NCBI GenBank assembly: GCA_002344795.1
Contig: DDUM01000005.1
Location: 1 to 12,159 of the forward strand
Length of the DNA stretch: 12,159 nt
Source: Flammeovirgaceae bacterium UBA2338
Lineage (GTDB): Bacteria > Bacteroidota > Bacteroidia > Cytophagales > Cyclobacteriaceae
Reading direction: 5' to 3'
The translations under genes and the position numbers were made by a program. The number at the start of each line of letters is the position of its first letter. Within the stretch, counting starts at the first letter, position 1. The notes below the pieces were generated by a model. The model worked only from the letters and a program-made list of their open reading frames with translations, did no database searches and had not been told where the DNA came from. This document shows, one piece after another, positions 6,506-12,159 of the stretch.

Positions 6506-7750
6506 ATGACAATTAAAGATTCAGAAATACAAAGCATAAAACAGCGATTTGGGATTATCGGGCGTTCAACATTATTGAACAATGCAGTGCGCGTAGCCAT
6601 GCAGGTCGCTCCTACTGATATGTCTGTATTGATAACAGGTGAAAGTGGAAGCGGTAAAGAATCATTCTCAAAAATCATTCACCATTTAAGTCCGAAAAAA
6701 CACGGACAGTTTATTGCCATCAACTGCGGATCGATTCCTGAGGGCACCATTGATTCTGAGCTTTTTGGCCACGAAAAAGGATCGTTCACGGGAGCACATG
6801 AAGCCCGCAAAGGATATTTCGAAGTAACTAACGGAGGAACAATTTTTCTGGATGAGATTGGTGAGATGCCATTAGGAACACAGGCAAGATTACTAAGAGT
6901 ACTGGAAAATGGTGAGTTTATCAAAGTAGGCTCTTCCAAAGTTCAGAAAACCGATGTGCGCGTAGTAGCCGCTACCAATGTCAACCTCATGAAAAATGTA
7001 GAAGATGGAAAGTTTCGTGAGGATTTGTATTACAGGCTCAGTACAGTTCCCATTTATGTGCCTCCCTTGCGTGAGCGAGGTGATGACATTGAACTTTTAT
7101 TCAGAAAATTTGCTTCTGACTTTGCAGAAAAGTATAAGGTAAAACCAATTACACTTACAGAAGAAGCGAAAGCGCTCCTTCTTAAATATCGTTTTCCGGG
7201 GAACATACGCCAGTTAAAGAATCTGGTTGAGCAAATTTCAGTGCTGTCTCCCGAGGTCAAAGAAATCGACCATCAGCAACTGCAGAATTACCTCCCAAAA
7301 GACTCTATGTTGCCTGCCCTTTATAGAACCGAATCATCAGAAAATATTTCTGAGAGAGACATCTTGTATAAGGTTTTATTTGAAATGCGAAAAGATGTAA
7401 ATGACCTGAAGAAGATTGTGCTGGAAAATGCTACTAACCCTACTGATGCTGCTCAAGTTGTAAAAGACCATGCTCATTTGTTTGAAGGAATTGAGGAGGA
7501 GATTAAACCAACATTGGATTCAGTAAGAGTTTTGAAACCAAACATCGCTTCTATTGAAGAAGAGGAAGAAGTGCAGGACATCAGTCACGTAACCGAAGAT
7601 GATTCTTTGTCTATTGAAAAGAAAGAAAAGGAGTTGATTGTAAAAGCGCTTAGAAAAAACAACAACAAGAGAAAATACGCGGCACAAGATTTGGGGATCT
7701 CGGAGCGCACCCTTTATCGCAAAATTAAACAGTACGAACTTGAACAATAA
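6506..7750 (+). CDS. Sigma-54-dependent transcriptional activator, AAA+ and Fis-type HTH, without a receiver domain
   Basis: The protein has 414 residues. The AAA+ sigma-54 interaction domain covers about 15-250: Walker A GESGSGKE (45-52), the sigma-54-contacting loop GSFTGA (92-97), Walker B region GGTIFLDEIGEM (110-121), the FREDLYYRL segment (170-178), PPLRER (186-191) and the PGNIRQLKN sensor region (231-239). GSFTGA differs from classical GAFTGA by one Ser, which many working activators tolerate. A linker of about 125 residues with an acidic run (EEEEE near 352-356) leads to a C-terminal Fis-type helix-turn-helix (about 376-411, ending ISERTLYRKIKQY). The N-terminus has only about 15 residues before the AAA+ core, so there is no receiver, GAF or PAS domain, and activity must be controlled otherwise, perhaps by partners or level. 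It sits between miaB and an lptE-like gene, an order I recall from other Bacteroidota. Targets are unknown. Confidence 0.9.
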   Translation: MTIKDSEIQSIKQRFGIIGRSTLLNNAVRVAMQVAPTDMSVLITGESGSGKESFSKIIHHLSPKKHGQFIAINCGSIPEGTIDSELFGHEKGSFTGAHEARKGYFEVTNGGTIFLDEIGEMPLGTQARLLRVLENGEFIKVGSSKVQKTDVRVVAATNVNLMKNVEDGKFREDLYYRLSTVPIYVPPLRERGDDIELLFRKFASDFAEKYKVKPITLTEEAKALLLKYRFPGNIRQLKNLVEQISVLSPEVKEIDHQQLQNYLPKDSMLPALYRTESSENISERDILYKVLFEMRKDVNDLKKIVLENATNPTDAAQVVKDHAHLFEGIEEEIKPTLDSVRVLKPNIASIEEEEEVQDISHVTEDDSLSIEKKEKELIVKALRKNNNKRKYAAQDLGISERTLYRKIKQYELEQ

Positions 7751-8264
7751 ATTGCAGCGCAGCCTCGCAACATTAATCCTCATCTCCTTTATTTGGGGAT
7801 GTGGTGCCTACTCCTTTACTGGTGCTTCTACAGCAGCCGACACAATAGTTGTGGCAGAATTTTTTAATAATACTGACCTTGCTCCTGCTAACCTGGCCCA
7901 AAATTTCACTAACGATCTCAAAGATTTCTACCAGCGCAATTCAAATCTCAGTGTGGTTCAGGAAAATGGCCAACTCAGAATAGAAGGCACTATTGTGGAA
8001 TACGCTATCAGACCAATTGCCCCGGTCTCCGCAGGTAATAATCAGCTGGCAGATGCAGCAGCCCTTACCCGCCTGACCATTGGCGTAAAAGCCAGCTATG
8101 AGGACACCCTGGAACCTAAAAACAGCTTCAAAGACAAGACATTCTCCTTTTACGCTGACTTCCCCAATACCCAGGATATCACCAGCGTGCAGGAACAATT
8201 GGAGAAAACCATCTTTGACCAAATCCTGCTTGATATATTCAATGCAACTGTAGCCAACTGGTAA
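7740..8264 (+). CDS. lptE: LptE-like LPS-assembly lipoprotein
   Basis: The protein has 174 residues with a lipoprotein signal peptide. It has K4 and R7 in the n-region, a hydrophobic core, and a lipobox FIWGC ending at C21, followed by GAYSFTGAS. The C-G-x-Y-S-F-T-G form after the Cys is typical of Bacteroidota LptE-like proteins (DUF4136/LptE group by memory). LptE plugs the LptD barrel and helps insert LPS in the outer membrane. There is no ATG in frame near the signal peptide: the start is TTG at 7740, overlapping the end of the preceding gene by 11 bases, or TTG at 7752. Both leave a usable signal peptide. The overlap implies translational coupling. The assignment to LptE rests on the N-terminus and gene order; the rest is divergent. 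Confidence 0.8.
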   Translation: MNNKLQRSLATLILISFIWGCGAYSFTGASTAADTIVVAEFFNNTDLAPANLAQNFTNDLKDFYQRNSNLSVVQENGQLRIEGTIVEYAIRPIAPVSAGNNQLADAAALTRLTIGVKASYEDTLEPKNSFKDKTFSFYADFPNTQDITSVQEQLEKTIFDQILLDIFNATVANW

Positions 8265-8282
8265 TTTCAGTGGCCACGATTC

Positions 8283-8303
8283 ACTTCAATGGTTGCTTGA
8301 AGT
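8283..8303. repeat. Inverted repeat between lptE and the TPR-like gene
   Basis: ACTTCAA (8283-8289) and TTGAAGT (8297-8303) are perfect complements around a seven-base loop. The loop contains the TTG (8293-8295) of the candidate promoter below. It could be an operator or an mRNA hairpin; no T run follows, so a terminator is unlikely. Confidence 0.45.
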
Positions 8304-8323
8304 ATCAAATTGCATTACATTTA
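8293..8323 (+). promoter_or_regulatory. Candidate internal promoter of the TPR-like gene and secG
   Basis: TTG (8293-8295), 20 bases, then TACATTTA (8316-8323), one base off TAnnTTTG. It lies 17 bases before the ATG at 8340. It would let the last two genes be expressed apart from the miaB promoter. The mismatch at the final G lowers confidence. Confidence 0.42.
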
Positions 8324-8339
8324 CCTTCACTTCATTGCA

Positions 8340-9308
8340 ATGGTTTTGGATAAACGTAAATTCTTATTTCTTCTCGTCAATAACAGCTCTCTCTCACCCG
8401 ATGAGACGGAAGCGTTACAATTGTTGCAGAATGAATTTCCATATTCTCAGGCCATCCACAACCTTGTAGCACGCGGGTCACAACTCAATGATTTGCCTGC
8501 CAAACAAATGAAATTGAACATGGCAGCGGTGTACGCCACCGATCGTGCAATACTTAAGGCGATAATTACAACCCCGGCAGAAGAAAGAAAATTGAATGAA
8601 AAGGAAGTGGTTCCAGAACCCCCGATGGAGGTTGAAAAGCCAGCTAAAACAGAAGCTCCTAAAGCGCAAATAGCCGCTGAACAAAAAGTTGAAGAAGAGA
8701 TGGTTAATCAGAAACCCGATAAAGAACTTCCATCTCAACCTGTTGTCCCTGCTAAAAAAGACTTTGTTCCATCCAAACTGAGTGGTGATGATCTTTTAGA
8801 TGAACTATATCAGGATTTGGACAGATTAAAAAAACTGAAACATGGGTTTGAAGTGGCCTCCTTTAATTTTGATACCTTACCCACAGTGCCAACTGCACCT
8901 GATGCCAACACGACCCCACATTCAGTGGCCGAAGTAAAGGGGGATCCCAAACCAGCAAAGAAGCCAAAGGATGCTAATAAAGGCATAATAGCAGAAATCA
9001 AAAGCACCAAAAAGAAGATAAAACCCAGCGATCCCAGGCAAAAAGAGCAGCTGGATATCATTGATAAATTTATCAAATCCAAACCAAGCATCTCAAAAGG
9101 TAAAACCAGCTCTCCGGCTCCTCCCGCTACCGATTTATCAGAGAGTAGCAGTGTCTTCACTGATAACATCGTATCGGAAACGCTGGTGGAAATACTAATC
9201 AAACAAGGTAAAAAGGAGAAAGCAATAGAAGTGCTGCGCAAGTTGATTTGGAAGTTTCCGCAAAAAAAGGCTTACTTTGCGGCTCAAATAGAAGAATTGA
9301 CAAATTAA
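8340..9308 (+). CDS. Conserved Bacteroidota protein with TPR-like C-terminus, next to secG
   Basis: From the ATG at 8340 the protein has 322 residues. An upstream TTG at 8310 would add ten residues but lies before the candidate -7 element. Residues 1-80 are a helical domain (DETEALQLLQNEFPYSQA and further helices). Residues about 82-150 are a low-complexity Glu/Lys/Pro linker, and about 160-268 are Lys/Ser/Pro-rich and probably disordered. Residues 269-322 form a helix pair of TPR kind (VSETLVEILIKQGKKEKAIE, then FPQKKAYFAAQIEEL), a signature I recall for a protein family encoded beside secG in this phylum. There is no signal peptide or membrane segment, so it should be cytoplasmic. Its function is unknown; a link to secretion or envelope assembly is suggested by context only. 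Its stop is three bases before secG. Confidence 0.8.
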   Translation: MVLDKRKFLFLLVNNSSLSPDETEALQLLQNEFPYSQAIHNLVARGSQLNDLPAKQMKLNMAAVYATDRAILKAIITTPAEERKLNEKEVVPEPPMEVEKPAKTEAPKAQIAAEQKVEEEMVNQKPDKELPSQPVVPAKKDFVPSKLSGDDLLDELYQDLDRLKKLKHGFEVASFNFDTLPTVPTAPDANTTPHSVAEVKGDPKPAKKPKDANKGIIAEIKSTKKKIKPSDPRQKEQLDIIDKFIKSKPSISKGKTSSPAPPATDLSESSSVFTDNIVSETLVEILIKQGKKEKAIEVLRKLIWKFPQKKAYFAAQIEELTN

Positions 9309-9311
9309 GCC

Positions 9312-9650
9312 ATGTATACGTTATTTATTAGTCTGGTTATTGTTTTCGCTGTGCTCCTTGTTATGGTTATTTTAGCACAAAATTCTAAAGGAGGAGGATT
9401 ATCAAGTCAATTTGGTGGTTCTGGAGCCAGTAACCTTATCGGAGTAAAGAAAACCGGAGACCTTTTAGAGCGCCTCACCTGGGGGTTCGCTATTGCAATT
9501 ATGGTGTTTACACTGGCTACCAACTTCACAACACCAAATACTTTCAATCAATCAGATGACATTCTGGATCGTGCCAAAGAGCAACAAACAGCTCCGGGGC
9601 TTGATCTCAACAGAATAACTCCTGCTACCCCATCGGATAGCACAGAATAG
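9312..9650 (+). CDS. secG: Preprotein translocase subunit SecG
   Basis: The protein has 112 residues, within the Bacteroidota range. SecG is the small subunit of the SecYEG channel and eases SecA cycling. Membrane segment one is residues 1-22, followed by the hallmark cytoplasmic loop AQNSKGGGLSSQFGGSGASN (22-41), and membrane segment two is about 55-72. The C-terminal 40 residues are polar and Pro/Thr/Asp-rich with no conserved motif, typical of the phylum. It begins three bases after the preceding stop, with no Shine-Dalgarno, so translation is probably coupled. It is the last gene of the operon and is followed by a bidirectional terminator. Confidence 0.95.
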   Translation: MYTLFISLVIVFAVLLVMVILAQNSKGGGLSSQFGGSGASNLIGVKKTGDLLERLTWGFAIAIMVFTLATNFTTPNTFNQSDDILDRAKEQQTAPGLDLNRITPATPSDSTE

Positions 9651-9702
9651 TAATGCCTATTCAAAGAGGTAATTTCAAAAGTCAGCTTATTGCGAACAAA
9701 AT

Positions 9703-9721
9703 AAAGCCTGCACTGGCTTTT
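9703..9721. terminator. Bidirectional hairpin between secG and the serine hydrolase
   Basis: AAAGCC (9703-9708), a six-base loop, then GGCTTT (9715-9720) plus T. Read on the minus strand the stem is followed by ATTTTGTT, and on the plus strand by TGAATAAG. So it suits the minus-strand hydrolase better, but can serve both. The right half ACTGGCTTTT is identical to the right arm of the ompH terminator at 2181-2190. The remaining 9651-9828 holds no gene, only a second imperfect dyad around 9737-9757. Confidence 0.6.
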
Positions 9722-9828
9722 GAATAAGCAGGTAATCCCCTTAATCTGTAAGTGATAAAGGGAATCCCAACGTTTCACAGCAATAGCGTTTCCTGATTAG
9801 ACTTCGGTACAGCCTCCTTTATAACTTT

Positions 9829-11358
9829 CTACTTCGCTGGTACAGCTTCCATGAGTAATGTATAAGCTTTATTCAAAGCCACTCCACCTTCTCTCGCACC
9901 TGTATAATGGCCGAGTCGAACTACAACCAGGTCGTGTGAAGGGATGATAGTCGTAGATTGTCCGCCAGCTCCCAACATCATATAAGCATCTTTTGGGATA
10001 GGTCTTCCCCCATCACCATTGATCCAGAAAAAACCACCGTATATAGGCCGTCCATCATCCAGCCAGGGTTGGGCCAGTGTGCTTACAAAATCAACATACC
10101 CTTCAGGTAAGATTCTCTCTCCATTCCAGACACCATCCTGCAAATAGAGGTTACCCATCCGGGCCCAATCTCTCCCCGATGCAAACTCATATCCCTGGGT
10201 AAGAAAATTCCCATAAGGATCAGCCTCCATGATCATGGTGCGAATGCCAATCTTGTCAAACAATTCGCGCTGAGGAAATTCATGGTAATCTCCTCCTTTA
10301 CCTTCTACGCCTAATCTTACCAGATAGTTGGTCAGAACAGGATCGGAATTGCGATAGCGACCTACTGTATTGGGTAGCCATTGCTGTGGCCGTGTAGCTG
10401 CCCATTGAAAAGAGTTTATTGATCCTGTATAAACATAAAGGTGATCCGGATACCCCATTGAAGGATCAAAGTCTGGATCTTGCGGTGCACGAAATCTCAA
10501 CCCACTAGACATATGAAGGATATCTTTTATCCTTATACTGGCCCTGCCGTCTCCTTCATTTTGCCATTCAGGAATGGGAGCTGGTTGATCCAAAGTATAT
10601 ACACCTTGATTGATTAACACGCCCATCATAGTGGCCGTCAAACTCTTCCCCATTGACCAACTTTCCAGTGGAGTATCTTTAGTAATCCCATCACCATAAC
10701 GTTCTCCAATTATTCTGCCCTGGTAAGTCACCACAAACGCTGCTGTTTTTCCGTTTCCCTCAAAAGCGGCATCAACTGCTTGTTGTACTTTGTCCATATC
10801 CAGTTCAACTGGCATGGGCTCATCGGACAAAACATCTCCCATTGGCCATGGTGTTGCATCGGCTTCAGGTAGATTCCGAGTAATTTTTTTGGGTTCGTAA
10901 AATACCTTCTCCATTCCCACAGGAAGCGTTACGCATCCCTGACTTTGATCACCCAGATAGATGGCTGTGCGGGTAACCCCATTGGGTAGTGTGATGGAAA
11001 CTGATTTCTTCTCGTAATCAACTACAGGCTTTCCCACTTTTGCACGTTCTTCAAATGGACTTGAAAATCCCCCCACATGGGCAGCAGCAAACTCTGCATC
11101 AAGACCGGTGATAAATACTGCTGAACAAACCACCTTGGCATAACCAGAGGTATGGTGCTCCAGTGGATCGCCAGGAGGCGCCTCATAGGGTGTTTCCAAC
11201 TCTAAAGAATCAGCGCGGGCAATCATTTTAGCTTTTATAGCTGCGGGATCATCCTTTACTTCTTCTTTGGTAGTGCTTGGCTGGCAGCTTAACACCCCTA
11301 TACACAAAGTGAAGAATGCCAACTTTCGAAGAGAAATCAGGTTCTTTTCCAGGTTCAT
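9829..11358 (-). CDS. Lipoprotein serine hydrolase of the beta-lactamase/PBP fold
   Basis: The protein has 509 residues. Residues 1-25 are a lipoprotein signal peptide with lipobox GVLSC at C25. Residues about 65-165 form an N-terminal region with two cysteines, C78 (VVCSAVFITG) and C142 (SQGCVTLP), which I recall as conserved in this family of serine hydrolases and which could be disulfide-bonded in the periplasm. The hydrolase domain runs about 185-505: S235-M-G-K238 is the SxxK nucleophile and base, Y335-R-N337 is the YxN motif, and GAGGQ (463-467) stands for the third motif. These fit class-C-like esterases, amidases and DD-peptidases, and the substrate is unknown. A true beta-lactamase is possible but should not be assumed. 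It sits in the envelope, has its own promoter, and is divergent from the gene at 11572. Confidence 0.87.
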   Translation of the reverse strand: MNLEKNLISLRKLAFFTLCIGVLSCQPSTTKEEVKDDPAAIKAKMIARADSLELETPYEAPPGDPLEHHTSGYAKVVCSAVFITGLDAEFAAAHVGGFSSPFEERAKVGKPVVDYEKKSVSITLPNGVTRTAIYLGDQSQGCVTLPVGMEKVFYEPKKITRNLPEADATPWPMGDVLSDEPMPVELDMDKVQQAVDAAFEGNGKTAAFVVTYQGRIIGERYGDGITKDTPLESWSMGKSLTATMMGVLINQGVYTLDQPAPIPEWQNEGDGRASIRIKDILHMSSGLRFRAPQDPDFDPSMGYPDHLYVYTGSINSFQWAATRPQQWLPNTVGRYRNSDPVLTNYLVRLGVEGKGGDYHEFPQRELFDKIGIRTMIMEADPYGNFLTQGYEFASGRDWARMGNLYLQDGVWNGERILPEGYVDFVSTLAQPWLDDGRPIYGGFFWINGDGGRPIPKDAYMMLGAGGQSTTIIPSHDLVVVRLGHYTGAREGGVALNKAYTLLMEAVPAK

Positions 11359-11374
11359 AGTTAAGGCTTTTTTA

Positions 11375-11404
11375 AAAAGTTACGGAATTCATCCATATAT
11401 CAAA
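11375..11404 (-). promoter_or_regulatory. Candidate promoter of the serine hydrolase gene
   Basis: On the minus strand TTTG (11401-11404), 18 bases, then TAACTTTT (11375-11382), one base off TAnnTTTG. It lies 17 bases before the ATG at 11358, so the distance fits the other promoters here. Confidence 0.45.
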
Positions 11405-11571
11405 ACCAGAATTTCATCAAGTGGCACTCCCTTTCTTGCTGAAAATCCACCAATCGCTTTTATCAGCTCCTAAACCGTATTTAGGTTCATCGATAGATGT
11501 CTGCTTCTCCCCACCCTATTGAAGTATTAGCTTCGATAATAGGTTGTCAGTGGTTGGTAAAATTGAAAAAT

Positions 11572-12036
11572 ATGGCAGCACAACTTCCTGATATCATCAC
11601 GCTGGAGTCCAAAAAAATGGAATTATATAGCAATCCATTAGAACCTTTCTGGGAAACTTCAGGTAAAAGAAAACCAAACTTCAAACTCACAGAAAATTGT
11701 AAGAGAGGTTATGTGGCTGGTTGGGCCATCAAAGACCATCAACTGGTACTTACGCAAATCATAGGGAAGCACTATGCCCGTACGTTTTTCTTTGGAGAAA
11801 AATTGGTAGAAATCTCAATGAAAAAGCTATTTCCAAAATCTAGAAATAACCACGTACACGCCATTTGGTATTCTGGAAAACTCCGGATTCCTGCGGGAGC
11901 AATGACACAATACGAACATAACAATTATAACTCTCGTTTTGAAAAAGAAATTATCATCACAGTAAACAAAGGAGATGTTATTAAAATGGTGACGCTTGAC
12001 TACACCCAACAAAAACTAGTCGTAAATTTAAGATAG
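11572..12036 (+). CDS. Unrecognised small basic cytoplasmic protein
   Basis: I do not recognise a named family. From the ATG at 11572 it has 154 residues, rich in Lys and Arg, with no signal peptide or membrane segment. Visible landmarks are YSNPLEPFW (19-27), RKPNF (33-37), a Cys-Lys-Arg-Gly-Tyr motif (43-47) before GWAIKDHQLVLTQI (50-63), IWYSGKLRIPAG (98-109) and a C-terminal run of predicted beta strands. The NPLE, RGYVA.W.I and L.L..I pattern reminds me of small conserved hypotheticals in many bacteria, but I can assign no function. The frame is open to an ATG at 11497 (179 codons). I prefer 11572 because MAAQLPDI looks like a natural N-terminus and the extra 25 residues look unlike the rest. 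A TAAAATTG at 11558-11565 is one base off the -7 consensus, but without a TTG at the right distance. The region 11359-11571 otherwise shows no gene. Confidence 0.66.
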   Translation: MAAQLPDIITLESKKMELYSNPLEPFWETSGKRKPNFKLTENCKRGYVAGWAIKDHQLVLTQIIGKHYARTFFFGEKLVEISMKKLFPKSRNNHVHAIWYSGKLRIPAGAMTQYEHNNYNSRFEKEIIITVNKGDVIKMVTLDYTQQKLVVNLR

Positions 12037-12044
12037 CGGTTCAA

Positions 12045-12159
12045 TTAATCGATGAAATTCAGTGAGATCAATACAATGATCACAAACACACCAAGGAGTG
12101 CAGTAAAAAACAAATAGTCGGCAATGGCTTCACTTTGTTTTTTATTGCACTCCTTGGTG
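12045..12159 (-). CDS. C-terminus of an unidentified membrane protein (5' part beyond window)
   Basis: On the minus strand a frame is open from the right edge to a TAA at 12045-12047, giving 37 codons. It reads a Lys-rich polar stretch (KECNKKQSEAIADY) followed by one strongly hydrophobic segment (LFFTALLGVFVIIVLISLNF), then Ile-Asp and stop. This looks like a real membrane-helix C-terminus, convergent with the gene at 11572 and eight bases from its stop. The frame lies across the 26-base inverted repeat, so if that repeat is an artefact only the part from about SEAIADY onward is genuine. Confidence 0.5.
   Translation of the reverse strand, partial: TKECNKKQSEAIADYLFFTALLGVFVIIVLISLNFID
12089..12159. 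repeat. 26-base inverted repeat reaching the window end
   Basis: Left arm 12089-12114 (begins CACCAAGGAGTGCA, ends AAAAAACAAA) and right arm 12134-12159 (ends TGCACTCCTTGGTG) are reverse complements with one exception, G12103 opposite T12145, a wobble pair in plus-strand RNA. The loop is 19 bases (12115-12133). The arm may extend beyond the window since it ends at the last base. It overlaps the partial minus-strand reading frame. Confidence 0.9.

Noticed and set aside
8810..9241. A 143-codon minus-strand frame inside the TPR-like gene
   Set aside because: It has no promoter, its product is low-complexity Ser/Leu/Phe-rich, and the plus-strand frame carries recognisable structure and is in an operon.
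9732..9769. Imperfect dyad (CCCCTTAATC facing GATAAAGGGAAT) after secG
   Set aside because: It has several mismatches and no T run; too weak to call a separate feature.
11422..11439. TGGCAC ... TTGC resembling a sigma-54 promoter upstream of the gene at 11572
   Set aside because: The GG-to-GC distance is 13 bases rather than the 10 required, and the site is about 130 bases from the preferred start.
11497..11571. The longer start of the gene at 11572
   Set aside because: The added 25 residues do not resemble the rest of the protein, and MAAQLPDI at 11572 is a more natural start; kept as an alternative.

Overview
The window looks like chromosomal DNA from a Bacteroidota bacterium, most likely of the Cytophagales. 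The reasons are the gene set (OmpH/Skp chaperone, MiaB, a Fis-type sigma-54 activator, an LptE-like lipoprotein, a TPR-like protein and SecG in a row), almost no Shine-Dalgarno sequences, and several matches to the Bacteroidota promoter consensus TTG-N17..23-TAnnTTTG. It is mainly a housekeeping and cell-envelope region. I see no rRNA, tRNA, CRISPR array, insertion sequence or phage gene. Both ends cut through genes, and no stretch longer than about 300 bases lacks a gene.

Left part (1-4906). A large minus-strand gene open at the left edge encodes a polytopic transporter fused to HEAT-like repeats. Upstream of it, also on the minus strand, is an OmpH/Skp-type periplasmic chaperone that ends at a clear hairpin terminator. 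Divergent from that is a lipoprotein M28 zinc peptidase with a C-terminal fibronectin-III-like domain. This converges on a minus-strand gamma-carbonic-anhydrase-like hexapeptide protein, and the two stop codons lie on opposite arms of a small hairpin.

Central operon (5042-9650, plus strand). The order is miaB (tRNA methylthiolase), a sigma-54 AAA+ activator without a receiver domain, an lptE-like lipoprotein, a conserved protein with a TPR-like end, and secG. Gaps are short or overlapping except before the TPR-like gene, where there is a possible internal promoter inside an inverted repeat. A perfect -7 element inside the longest possible miaB reading frame shows that translation starts at 5042. 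The operon ends at a bidirectional terminator shared with the next gene.

Right part (9829-12159). A minus-strand lipoprotein serine hydrolase of the beta-lactamase/PBP fold is divergent from an unrecognised small basic cytoplasmic protein. The last 115 bases read as the C-terminus of a minus-strand membrane protein. They also contain a 26-base inverted repeat with a single mismatch that reaches exactly to the end of the window; it is either a strong hairpin or a fold-back artefact at a contig end.

I found no clear new defence or mobile system. The least explained items are the edge inverted repeat, an 8-base word (ACTCGTAT) found upstream of three adjacent envelope genes, the transporter-HEAT fusion, the orphan sigma-54 activator inside an envelope-biogenesis operon, and the unknown gene at 11572.
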